Source of the DNA: Lactifluus volemus
Lineage: Eukaryota > Basidiomycota > Agaricomycetes > Russulales > Russulaceae
Assembly (NCBI GenBank): GCA_022376515.1
Contig: WTXI01000115.1
Location: forward strand, 49,288-113,287
Direction: 5' to 3'
Length of the DNA: 64,000 nt
The position numbers were made by a program, and so were the translations under genes. Position 1 is the stretch's first letter; every line of letters begins with the position of its first letter. The notes beneath the pieces are model-generated. The model saw nothing but the letters and a program-made list of their open reading frames with translations, did not search any database and had not been told where the DNA came from. Shown here piece by piece: positions 31,142-42,354 of the stretch.

Positions 31142-34100
31142 TAATAACTCAGACTCTGATGCACTGGCCGACGGATGGGAGAAAGGTTCTGTAAGACTGA
31201 GGTCGTCTGGGGCACTGCTGACAACAGTGGAGAAAGAAGGGATGTCTTGGCAGAAGCTATATGTGGCCGCATGGCGAAACCTGAATCAGGCATGAATAGT
31301 TCACATCATTGTATGTATACGATGATGTAACACAACAAGGGTCATCATGATCCAGGCTTGGTCAGCTGACAGCTAAACGCCAGATCAGTATTCAATACTA
31401 GAAGCGCCGACGGTGTCGGCCTCGACCTTGCTTGAATTTATTTTGTCTGACGGGCGGTGCTTCCCTGCCAGGTGTGGTCATGTGCGTTACCCCGGTGTCC
31501 GTCCCACCCTCCCTTGGTCAATGTACTACACCCCATCCCTTCATCCAGATGTTCAAGGTGCGCATCCTAAACACTCCAACTTGATTTGACCAATCGTTGA
31601 CATATCTTTGGCTAGCCCGTACTCCTCCTGGCTCTTGACGACTATCTCTTCACTGTCACAAGACTGTTTGGCGCGATTGTTCGATGCCATCGACTCGATG
31701 AATCTCTCCGCCGCTCCGGTCTTGACGTGTTCAGAGGCTCATCATGCGTAATTCGGAACGCAAGGATGTCTTTATCGAAAAGTTCACTTCCCCACAGAAT
31801 CCTTCATCATCTCAAACCCACGGAGGACGTTGCTCCTCCTGGAGTTGCCTCCAGCCACGGAAGCCACGGAAGTCCCCCGGCTGCTAAGGGTGGAAGAGGG
31901 ACACCTCGTTGACTTCATCCCATAGCCAATACACGCAAGCGCTGCCGCCAAGCACGGGTATATCAGACCTTCGTCTAGGAACGAAAGGCACGCACTACTA
32001 CCACACCACGATTGCGTACAAGGGTCAGTTTTCTCTTTCGTCACCAAAACACACCTTCGACCAGAAGGAAGCGTTGGGCACATGTGAGACTTAGGAAGTG
32101 GTTGTGGCGGAATCGTGGTACGCGCCTGAAAGGGTGGTACATTCGAATGTTCAGGCGGTGCTGGTAACGGCAGAAGGAGGCACAGGCAACGCAACATGAC
32201 AATGTAGATTTCTTGCAGAGTCGGATAGTGATGTCAACACACGCAAGGGACAGACACATGGGGAACGTACATGACCGGTCTGGGATGACGCTGCTTGACT
32301 CAGTGGACTATTCTCATGCTTTATTCTTACACTGGGTTTCCTGAACACCGCTTTTGCATTTTCGAATCTGCAGAGGAGGGAAACGAGGTGCAAGAACAGC
32401 AAGAGGCTGCTAGTTGAGATGTGGCAGCAACGAATATCGCTACCGGTTGTCCCAACCACCTCGAGGTGACCAGAACCAGTGCGCTCCGAGGCAGCGGTTC
32501 GAGCAGAGCAGGCCTTCCAAACAAGACAAGAAAACACAGCAAGAAGTTCTGGCGGAAGACACAGACGCAAGGATCAAGAAAAACCGAAAGAAAGCACAGA
32601 GGGAGAGGGCACCATCGGACCGGATGCGAGGCAGCGAACTGGGGCATGTGAATAACATACTCATTATAGGCAACAACAAATGTTTTCTATGGCGCGGAAC
32701 GTACACAATAAGTAGGCGAACGAGGGGAAAAAAGTGGCGGAAGACCAGAAAAGGATGGATGGATGGCCAATATAGGAAAAAAGGCCACGTGAAGAGGATT
32801 ACTAACGGGATTAGTAAGAAGGCGACTTTCGACTCCTACAGAATACCTTGCAAGCAAGGTAACAGCAGCCAGCTTACAAGACCGACCTGCTACAGTAGAT
32901 ATTTCTTAAGATCCCCATTTGTATTCTGCGACGTATGACTAATACATAGATGATGTCTTCGTCGCTCTGACTACGAGATTGGATAGGCAAAATGACGAGA
33001 GAGTGCTGCCTGTACTAGTAGCAAAGGCAAAACTCTCGACGTTTCGTATACATGATGTTTTTAAGTGAGGCGGTCTGCCAAGGGGTGGTCGGGCATGGGG
33101 AGGAGGCGTCCTGTGGGGTGGGGGGTTGCCTGGGGTCCCAGATTCGTCTTTAGCCGGATGCCGGCCTGCGTGGCTTTAATGAAGTGGGCCAATCTACCTG
33201 GAAGGTGCTAAAGATGCCGAGGAAGTAGTCTCTGTCGACAGGGTATAAGGTTTCTGTTCTGTGGAAGGGACAGGCAGTGATGATATGGTCAACAGGTTTG
33301 TTTCAGCATCCCAGCGCAGGGGTGGATGACGGTGGAGAACACTGAGCGGTCGCTGCCTTTGCCTGCGCGTTCCACGGCGGAGTCGATAGCCTCTGATTAA
33401 ATGTCAATGTCTTTCCATTGGTGATTGAAAGAGTGGGGTTCACGGTGGTTGGGGGCCAAATGGGGGTTGTGGGTAGCAGCAAAGATGTGTGTAAGGTAGG
33501 TGAGGCCCACAAGTTCTCCGGCTTAAGCGACCTGCATGACAGCAATTCTCCGCTCCATATGAAGGGCGCCAGTGATCTGGCGGAAAGACAGGGAGAAATG
33601 TTGGTCTGGAGTGGGCCCAGGGGCCGGGGTTGAAAATGGACGAGGTGGCCAACGAGTTTGATGAACAAAAGGAGCTATAGTGGGGATTGGTTCGAGTCGA
33701 TGGGGAGGGGTGCCCGATTCAAGGGCTGCAAGGCCAGCATCGGACTCTGTAACAATGGTTCCTAGGAATGTTTTCCGTGTATTATCGTGTCTGTTGCTTG
33801 GTGAGGGAATTCCAGCAAAAGAGTAGGGTTTTGGCGTCGAACAGTCCTCAGAGTGCCGCGGACATGTAGATGGGATTACCTAACTTGAACGACTCGGACT
33901 CATTCACCTCAGGCAGCCGTCACGGACGACTACTTGCGGCCCATGGGGCATATGCTGTTTACACGCACCGCCGAGAAAGAGCGCTCTAGCTAGGCCATGG
34001 CTGGGCAGCTCATTTGTCACCTCATCGGTCGCTAGTAGGACTGGACTGACGTCCACTGGCACGTCCGCACCGCTGCCGAAGGGCAACTGCGATTACCCAC

Positions 34101-34212
34101 TGGCAATTGCTAGCGAATCCTTACGATGTATCCCACTGTCGGGTGTTTCCCACACATTTCACCGACTTCGTGACACAATAAATGAATGATTCCTAAGCAG
34201 CGCACATCGTAT
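31142..34212. other. Non-repeated spacer between cassette 1 and the tandem block
   Basis: About 3 kb without a confidently assigned gene. A possible plus-strand start at 31549 with a 57-nt GT-AG intron (MFK, then PVLLLALDDYLFTVTRLFGA, open to 31912) is the best candidate but matches no family. The minus strand at about 33310-33150 reads KPVDHIITACPFHRTE, which resembles the C-terminal Cys/His motif of non-LTR retroelements, but its context is too broken to call. The right part (from about 33980) belongs to the duplicated block. Confidence 0.3.
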
Positions 34213-35434
34213 TCAAAATGCCACATCAAAAATATCTTCACCGTCACTGACATCACTGGCCTCCCCTGCAGATGTAGTGTCCGAGCCGGCTGGTTGTTCT
34301 TGGTAGCTGTCTCTAGAACACCCTCCCCATCGAGAAGCGCTTGCAGCATTGTACGAGCGATCGTTAATTGCGCGCCACTGTTCTTTCCAGTGCTCGACTT
34401 TCTTGACCCAGACCTGGGATTCCTGGGTTCGAACACCCGCGAATATAAACTCCTCCGTGAAACCTCCTTTCATAGTGCCGCGTATCTTGCCGTCAGCACG
34501 GAAGGTGATCGTTCCCGCGTTGTCTGAGCCATATTCCATCTCACCCTCGCCCTGCTCATAGCCCCGCCACTTGAAAGTAATCGTCTCACCAACGGTTTCC
34601 GGAGGCGCGCCGCAGCGGATAATGCCTGTGAGGATGCCAAAGTTGAAGCTGCCCCAAAGATGTTTGCCGGTACCGCGGGAAGGAGAGAGCGTGAGCTTGA
34701 GACCGCTAGAGGCATGGTCGGGCCAGTTCTCTGAGAGATATGGCGCTTCGATGACAAACTTTCCCTGGACATCGAGAGCAGGAAGCTAGGATGCTGGTGA
34801 GTGGTACTGTAAGCAAGGCAAAGTGAATCCAGCTTACTTTCTTGCCACTGCCACTGGCCTTGGCTTTTTTCTGTACAGCCTTCCCATCATTGGTGGCCTT
34901 TCTTTTGTGCGACGGCCCTGCCTCTAGCGCAGTACTTTCTTCGTCGAACTCCGCGAGGATGGCCTCATGCCTGCGGCGTTCTTCCACCTTGCGCTTCTCC
35001 TCCTCCTTCTGTCTTTCCTTCTCCATCTGCTCGTAACGGATGTGGGCCTTCTCGCTCTCAGCATCCCACAAGGCACTCAACTCAACTTCCAGATTTTGAA
35101 GCTGCTCTGGTACTTTGAGGTCCTGCCCATCACCAAATGCAGCTAGGAGTGCCTTCTTGGCTGCCGGCTTAGTCTTGAGCGGCTTCAGCCCGAAGTGCAT
35201 CAGTTGGGCCATGTAGTATGTGTCCGTTTCATCCTTGTGCGGAGGAGGCTGCCGCTTACGCGGGACGCCCTTCTTTGTGAGCACTGGGCCTTTGTCAACC
35301 CATGTGAGCAAGTTGTATAGACGTTGAGGGTCGGCACGTGGGTAATGACGGCCCTCCAGCGTCACGAATAGGCCTCTAGAGTCGTCGTAGAAAAAGATAC
35401 TGTCGCGAGTTACGGGGCTAATGTATTCCGACAT
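34213..35434 (-). CDS. Uncharacterised basidiomycete two-domain protein, copy 2 of 5
   Basis: Exons 35434-34838 and 34785-34213, 389 aa. Begins MSEYISPVTRDSIFFYDDS; has LMHFGLKPLKTKPAAKKALL, a Glu/Lys/Arg-rich coiled coil (RYEQMEKERQKEEEKRKVEE), the basic stretch KKAKASGSGKK, then in exon 2 FVIEAPYLSENWP, GKHLWGSFNFGILTGIIR, FKWRGYEQGEGEMEYG and the ending GEDIFDVAF. In this copy the first possible acceptor is followed by an in-frame TAG, so only the downstream acceptor (CCTAG at 34786-34790) yields an open frame. The same holds for copies 3 and 4, which suggests that the second AG is the real one in all five. Confidence 0.75.
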
Positions 35435-36148
35435 GATTGTTGGATGAGAAGAGTGCTGCGGTGCTCTCAAGACATAGCGGGGTGTGGTGCGCTTATGTAC
35501 GCAAACGATAAGCCCCTGATCTGACTCTGACGCGGACGCGTAAAATGGCCCTCGGATTAAAGTAATGATACCACAAATGACTTGTGTCAGCCGAGCGGTC
35601 TTTTGTGATGCAGATCCATTTAAGATGCCGTCAAAGTGTCCCCACTCTGGGACCTTGTGCAACCAAAGTGCGGCCTTCCCACGACACATACCCGGCTTCA
35701 AACGGCAGCTAGCTACTTCCACCCTCCACTAGCATGTCATCAGCCTCCATATTGAGTGTGGAGTCCGAGGACTCGGACCAACCGATCTGATAGATTACAC
35801 TGATATTGATGGCCTAGTGACTGAATTAATTTAGGACAGGGGTTGGTTGACGCCGCTCACCATGTCGAGATCGGGAGCGCGATGTTAGTGCGAAATCAAA
35901 CTCGATTCTCAAATAGTTTAGTTAGGGCGGGACTTCAAGCTAGTAATACTGTAAATTAGCACGGACACACTAGCACCGCAAATTTGCGCGCGCATGAACT
36001 TTCATATGCCATCCCCTTTGGTACATTCGTTTGTTGGCCAGATATATTAGTACGAAGTCCTTAGCTTAGTAGATACCTCAGAGGATCGTGCTGGCACGTG
36101 GTATATCTGAGGTATGGACAATCACTTAGGCTACATCACCAAAGGCAG
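35435..36148. other. Upstream spacer of copy 2 with inverted motif
   Basis: No gene. Homologous to 39662-40300 and 43626-44240. It ends in a short inverted repeat ATACCTCAGA...TCTGAGGTAT (about 36074-36115) that recurs at about 40312-40360 and 44188-44228. Confidence 0.55.
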
Positions 36149-36496
36149 CTAGGAGCACCTTTTTGGCTTAGCCGCCAGCTTAGTCCTGAAGGGCTTCAGC
36201 CCAAAGTGCATCAGCAGTGCATTTCCAGTGCGGGGAAGTCCATTTACACGAAACGGACGTTTTTTTGAGCAGTGGGTCTGTGTCGACCCCCACGTGAGAC
36301 GATGTAGATGTCGAGGGTCGGCACGTGGACAACAACGGCCATCCAGCATCTCCGGGATCACAAATAGACAGCTACGGTTGTCGTAGAAGATGTGGTCGCG
36401 AGTAACGGGGTCAGATCGCCAGCTGGTCTGGATACAGAACGGAAGAGAGCGCGGGTTATGAACACAAACGAACCAATTTGATCTGGCCAGAATCAA
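36149..36496 (-). pseudogene. Decayed exon-1 fragment of the uncharacterised gene (A)
   Basis: The minus-strand frame contains SDPVTRDHIFYDNRSCLFV, PRADPRHLHRLTWG and LMHFGLKPFRTKLAAK, all from exon 1 of the neighbouring family, with internal losses and a premature end; exon 2 is absent. It sits between copy 2 and SDR copy 2. A further truncated counterpart lies at the same place in the next unit (40380-40526). It is most similar to copy 1, so it may be the remnant of an ancestral gene that lay next to the SDR as copy 1 does. Confidence 0.7.
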
Positions 36497-36716
36497 GTTC
36501 TATCACAACTGATAGCTGTACATAACCTAAAGAGACATTTTCAGGGTATTTCAGGCCTATCATGAGATTCTCCTTCCTGAGGTATGTATAGAAGGAAATG
36601 CAGTACCATGACCGCTCATATTTAGTACGTGAGACTTCCCTCTAAAGCATCTAAGGGGAGAATAGATCCATCCATCAACAGAACACTCACATCCCAGCGC
36701 GGAAGCCTAATGGCAT

Positions 36717-38010
36717 CTAGGAAGACAGTATTTCACTCAAGTTACTCCCAAATCTCGGGTCAGCACGCGACACGATTTCAACCGACTCGTCCTGAAACGT
36801 TACTTTCAGTCACACATCTAATCACAAGTAAACTATTATAAGAACGCACCCATATGCGTGTTTGAACAACGGCACCCTCATCGCTCAGTGCATAGTCACT
36901 GACTTCTTGGAGATCTCCTTTGTTCACATAACCGCCACGCAGCTCAAATTCACGCCCGACGCCACCAACAGCAGCCCAGACAAGTTGTCGTGATCCTTCT
37001 TCAGTGGTGCGACCGATGAGAGCCAGTGAGATGGCAGCAATTATGCGCACATAGAGCGGTTGATTCCGGAGCAATTGCGATTTGCAGAAGCCAGGGTTCA
37101 CTGCCGTCACGATCACAGGTGAATTTGCAGGTAACCTTTTCGTCAATTCTCGGACAAAGAAAACGTTGAAGACTGAAAAGAGAACGATCAGAGTTGTTGA
37201 CCACGCGAGAGAGTCGAAACGAACGTTTCGACAGCGGATATCTATTAGACATCACCCTGTAAGATAATGTGAGCCTCATGGTGGAAGAAAAGTGAACGAC
37301 TCACGAATAAGTGCAGTGATCCTTGTCATTCAATTTGTCGAGAATCTTGGCGCTTTCGACTTCCTCTTTGGATAAATTTGCCATGAAGTGTGCGTCACTA
37401 GAAAGAATGGCTACGCGTGGATTTGGTGACGTCCCAGAGGAAGCTGCCTTGAGCAGGCAAGGAAGCAAAAGGACGGTCAACAACACTGACGAGAGGTGGT
37501 TCACCTGGATCCTACAGAGTGCATTCAAAATTCCCGACTTCAGTCCAAACAAGGCTGTAGACTCACACTTCTTCCCAACCGTCCTCGGTAGCAGCGTATT
37601 GCTGCAAAGCAACCCCCGCATTATAAACGAGGATGTCTATCTGCGAACCATCGCGAATGAATGTATCCGCAAACGCCGAAACGGACGCAAATCGGGCGAG
37701 GTCGACAAGGGCGAGCTCGGTGTTTTTGAATCCGGTGGCTTGGATGGCTTGACCAGGGTTCAGAAACTAAGGAACCTCAACCGAGTGCTGCTCACCTACC
37801 GTCGACTGCAGCCTGGCCCTTCTGCTGACTACGGCATGCGAGAACCAGCCTGTTTGGGTTCATCGACGCGAAATGCTTTGCAGCCTCGAAGCCCAATCCG
37901 ACATTGGCACCGACGACGACGACTGTCTTTCCAGTGAGATCCACGTGTACTACGGGTTCCACTTTCCAGAATTGGTCTTGGATGAAGTTGAGAAAACTGC
38001 GTTGTCCCAT
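36717..38010 (-). CDS. Short-chain dehydrogenase/reductase, copy 2
   Basis: Six exons at the same positions as in copy 1: 38010-37800, 37747-37567, 37511-37305, 37256-37225, 37172-36850, 36791-36717; 342 aa. GANVGLG loop, YNAG, Ser of ILSSDAHF, YPLSK and NPGFCKSQLLRN are intact, so it should be an active NAD(P)-dependent oxidoreductase. It begins MGQRSFLNFIQDQFWKVEPV. Differences from copy 1 are scattered substitutions, for example YVRIIAAISLALIG in place of LVRLIAAIVMILIG. It lies in the central duplicated unit, same strand as its neighbours, with about 280 bp of flank at its 5' side. Confidence 0.88.
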
Positions 38011-38426
38011 TGATAACTCGGACTCGGATGGACTGGCCGACGGATGTAAGGAAGGTTCTGTAAGACTTTTACGACCTCTCCGAGTCGGCAGAAGCTATAT
38101 GCGGCCACACGGCGAAACCTGAATGTGGAGTATACGATGACGTAACCAACAAAGGGTTCACTACAGTAAGCGCCAGATCCGTAGTATTCAATACAGCAGT
38201 CAGCTCACAAGACCGAACGCTCTAGCTAGGTCATTTGTCACTGGCACCTCATCAGTCACTACTAGGACTGGACGTCCACATCCGCACCACTCAGGCTGAC
38301 GGAGAAGGGCAAACTGCGATTAACCAAATTGCTAGTGCATGCTTGCTATGTATCCCGTTGTCGCGTGTTGTCCACACATTGCACCGATCTTGTAACACAA
38401 TAATTCCTAAGTAGCGCATATCGATT

Positions 38427-39661
38427 TTAAAATGCCTCATCAAAAATCTCTTCACCATCACTGGAATCACTGGCCTCCCCTGCAGCTGTAGTATCCGAGC
38501 CGGCTGGTCCCTCTTGGTAGCCTTTGTCTTCCGACCACTTTCCCCATCGAGAAACGCTTGCAGCGTGGTACGAGCGGTCGTTAATTGCGCGCCATTCTCT
38601 TTTCCAGTTCTCGACGTCCTTGACAGAGACCTGGGATTCCTGGATTCGAACACCCGAGAATATGAACTCCCCCATGAAACCTCCCTTCATAGTGCCGCGT
38701 ATCTTGCCATTAGCACGGAAGGCAATCGTTCCCGTGTTGTCTGGGCCATATTCCATCTGACCCTCGCCTTGCTCATAGCCCCGCCACTTGAAAGCAATCG
38801 TCTCACCAACGGTCTTCGGAGGCGCGCCACAGCGGATGATGCCTGTGACGATACCAAAGTCGAAGCTGCCCCAAAGATGTTTTCCGGTACCGCGGGAAGG
38901 AGAGAGTGTGAGCTCGAAACCGCTAGAGGTGTCGTCGGGCCATTCTTCCGCAAGATATGGCGCTTCGATGGCAAATTCTCCCTGGTAAACAAGGGCAGAA
39001 AGCTAGGATACGTGATCGTGATGATGAGTGGTACTGTACTAAGCAAGGCAAAGTGAATCCAGCTTACTTTCTTGCCACTGCCGCTGGCCTTGGCTTTTTT
39101 TTTTACAGCCTTCCCATCATTTGTAGCCTTTCTTTTGTGTGACGGCCCTGCCTCTAGTGCAGTACTTTCTTCGTCGAACTCCGCGAGGATGGCCTCATGC
39201 CTGCGGCGTGCTTCTACATTGCGCTTCTCCTCCTCCTCCTGTCTTTCCTTCTCCATCTGCTCGTAACGGATGCGGGCCTTCTCGCTCTCAGCATCCCACA
39301 AGGCACTCAACTCAACTTCCAGATTTCGAAGCTGCTCTGGTACTTTGAGGTCCTTCCCGTCACCAAATGCAGCTAGGAGTGCCTTCTTGGCCGCCGGCTT
39401 AGTCTTGAGGGGCTTCAGCCCGAAGTGCATCAGTTGGGCTATGTAGTATGTGGCCGTTTCGTCCCGGTGCGGAGAAGGCTGTCGCTTACGCGGGACGCCC
39501 CTTTTTGTGAGGACTGGGCCTGGGTCGACCCAGGTGAGCAAGCTGTATAGGTGTGAAGGGTCGGCACGTGGGTAATGATGGCCATCCAGCTTCACGAGCA
39601 GACTCTTAGAGTCGTAGAAAAAGATACGGTCACGAGTTACGGGGCTAATGTGTCTCGACAT
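38427..39661 (-). CDS. Uncharacterised basidiomycete two-domain protein, copy 3 of 5
   Basis: Exons 39661-39068 and 39002-38427, 389 aa. Starts MSRHISPVTRDRIFFYDSKS; same motifs as copy 2 (LMHFGLKPLKTKPAAKKALL; RYEQMEKERQEEEEKRNVEA; KKKAKASGSGKK; GKHLWGSFDFGIVTGIIR; FKWRGYEQGEGQMEYG; ending GEEIFDEAF). Exon 2 opens LSALVYQGEFAIEAP, where most copies have DVQGK. Lys-rich clusters next to a coiled coil suggest a nuclear protein. Nearest relative in the window is copy 2. Confidence 0.75.
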
Positions 39662-40379
39662 GATTGTTGGATGAGAAGAGCGGTACCACGCGGTGCTCTC
39701 AGGGCAAAGCGGGGTGAGGTGCGCTTATGTACACAAACGATAAGCGATCGATAAGCCCTGTTGATCTGACTCTGGCGCAGACGTGTAAAATGGCCCTCGG
39801 ATTAATGATATAAATGACTTGCGTCAGCCGAGCAGTCTTTCGTGATGCAGATCCATGGGAATTTAAGATGCCACCAAGTCTGTCCTCACTCAGGTTCGCG
39901 GACTTGTGCCACCAAAGTGCGGATTTCCCACGCGGCACGTGGCCAGCAGGGCAAGGTACTCTCAGGACTGCAAACAAAAGCCAGCTACAGTACCTCCACC
40001 CTCCACTGGCATGTCATCGGCCTCCATATTGAGTGTGGAGTCCGAGGATTTGGGCCAACCGATCTGATAGATTACACTAATATTGGTGACCTAGTGACTG
40101 GTTTAATGTGGGACAGGGGTTACACGCCGACCATATCGGGATCGGGAGCGCGATGCTAGTGCGAAATTGAATCTCAATTCTCAAATAGTTTAGTTAGGAT
40201 AGACTTCAAGTTAGTAATACTACAGTATAGATTAGCACGGACACACTAGCACCGCGAATTTACGCGCGCATGGACCATATGCTATCCCCTTTGGTTCCTT
40301 AGCTTAGTAGATACCGTGACCTCAGAGGGTCGTGCTGGCGCGTGGTATATCTGAGGTATGGACAATCTCTTACTAGGCT
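39662..40379. other. Upstream spacer of copy 3
   Basis: Counterpart of 35435-36148; no gene. The ATACCTCAGA-type inverted motif is present around 40312-40360 with small insertions. Confidence 0.5.
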
Positions 40380-40526
40380 ACCGTTCTGCCCGTTACCAAA
40401 GGCAGATAGGAGCGCCTTCTTGGCCGCTGGCTTAGTCTTGAAGGGCTTCAGCCCAAAGTGCATCAGCTGTGCTTTGTGGTACGTGGCAGTTTGTATGTAT
40501 AGAAGGAAACCCATTACCAAGGCCAC
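40380..40526 (-). pseudogene. Decayed exon-1 fragment of the uncharacterised gene (B)
   Basis: Only the part encoding YHKAQLMHFGLKPFKTKPAA and KKALLSAFGNGQN is left on the minus strand, without start, coiled coil or second exon. It occupies the same place in its unit as the longer fragment at 36149-36496, so decay was already under way, or continued, after the duplication. Confidence 0.7.
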
Positions 40527-40621
40527 TCATATTTAGTAGAGTGGGACTTCCCCCTAAAGCATCTAAGGGGAGAATAGATCCAACAAAACACTCACATCGC
40601 AGCGCGGAAGCCTAATGACAT

Positions 40622-41915
40622 CTAGGAAGACATAATTTCACGTAGGTTACTCCCAAATTTCGGGTCTGCACGCGACACGATTTCGACCGACTCGTCCTGA
40701 AACGTTGCTCTCAGTCACACGTCCAATCACAAGTAAACCATTATAAGCACGCACCCATATCCGTGTTTGAACAACGGCACCCTCATCGCTCAGTGCGTAG
40801 TCACTGACTTCTTGGAGATCTCCTTTGTTCACATAACCGCCACGCAGCTCAAATTCACGCCCGACGCCACCAACAGCAGCCCAGATAAGTTGTCGTGATC
40901 CTTCTTCAGTGGTGCGGCCGATGAGAGCCGATGTGGTGGCCGCGATTATGCGCACATAGAACGCTTGATTCCGGAGCAATTGCGATTTGCAAAAGCCAGG
41001 GTTCACTGCCGTCACGATCACAGGTGAATTTGCAGGTAACCTTTTTGTCAATTCTCGGACAAAGAAAACGTTGAGGACTGAAAAGAGAACGATCAGAGTT
41101 GTTGACCACGCGAGAGAGTCGAAACGAACGTTTCGACAGATGATATCTATTACACATCACCCTGTAAAAAAAGGTGAGCATGATGGTGGAAGAAAGGGAT
41201 GAATGACTCACGAATAAGTGCAGTAATCCTTGTCATTCAATTTGTCGAGAATCTTGGCGCTTTCGACTTCCACTTTGGATAATTTTGCCGCGAAGTGTGC
41301 GTCACTAGAGAGAATGACTACGCGTGGATTTTGTGACGTCCCAGAGGAAGCTGCCTTGAGCAGGCAAGGAAGCAAAAGGACAGTCAACAACACTGACGAG
41401 AGGTGGTTCACCTGGATCCTACGGAGTGCAGTCAAGATTCCCGACTTCAATCCAAACAAGGCTGTAGACTCACACTTCTTCCCAACCGTCTTCGGTCGTA
41501 GCGTATTGCGGCAAAGCAACCCCCGCATTATAAACGAGGATGTCTATCTGCGAACCATCGCGAATGAATGTATCCGCAAACGCCGAAACGGACGCAAATC
41601 GGGCGAGGTCAACAAGGGTGAGCTCGGTGTTTTTGAAACCGGTGGCTTGGATGGCTTGATGAGGGTTCAGAACGAGGGAACCTCAACCGAGTGTTGCTAC
41701 TTACCGTCGACTGCAGCCTGGCCCTTCTGCTGACTACGGCATGCGAGAACCAACCTCTTTGGGTTCATCGACGCGAAATGCTTTGCAGCCTCGAAGCCCA
41801 ATCCGACATTGGCACCGACGACGACGACGGTCTTGCCAGTGAGGTCCACGTGGACTACAGGTTCCACTTTCCAGAATTGGTCTTGGATGAAGTTGAGAAA
41901 ACTGTGTTGTCCCAT
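40622..41915 (-). CDS. Short-chain dehydrogenase/reductase, copy 3
   Basis: Exons 41915-41705, 41654-41474, 41418-41212, 41161-41130, 41077-40755, 40696-40622; 342 aa, all phases as in copies 1 and 2. Start MGQHSFLNFIQDQFWKVEPV at 41915; GANVGLG, YNAG, ILSSDAHF and the catalytic Tyr-Lys pair (RYHLSK) are present, with His replacing Pro next to the catalytic Tyr. NPKRLVLACRS follows the first helix. The gene appears functional. Its counterpart in the following unit (42.2-44.4 kb) is missing, so the SDR was lost there or not copied. Confidence 0.87.
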
Positions 41916-42354
41916 TGATAACTCGGACTCGGATGGACTGGCCGACGGATGGAAGGAAGGTTCTGTAAGACTTTGAGGTCGGCTGGGGCACTGTTGATAA
42001 CAGTGGAGTAAGAAGGGATATACGACCTCTCGGCAGAAGCTACATGTGGCCGCACGGCGAAACCTGGTGTGGAGTATACCATGACGTAACAAACAAGGGT
42101 CATCATGATCACTAAGTACTAAGCGCCAGATCCGTATTCAATACAGCATTCAGCTCACAAGACCGAACGCTCTAGCTAGGTCATTTGTCACTGGCACCTC
42201 ATCAGTTACTACTAGGACTCGACGTCCACGTCCGCACCACTCAGGCTGCCGGCTGCGATTAACCAAATTGCTAGTGAATGCTTACTATGTATCCCATTGT
42301 CGGGTGTTGCCCACACATCGCACCGACCTCGTAACACGATACATGGTTGATTCC

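Noticed and set aside
31549..31912. Possible small plus-strand gene (MFK + PVLLLALDDYLFTVTRLFGA)
   Set aside because: Only one short intron and one exon support it, no homology is recognised, and the C-terminal part looks low-complexity.
33150..33668. Retroelement-like Cys/His remnant on the minus strand
   Set aside because: KPVDHIITACPFH resembles the end of non-LTR retroelement proteins, but neighbouring frames show no reverse transcriptase or RNase H and the frame is broken.
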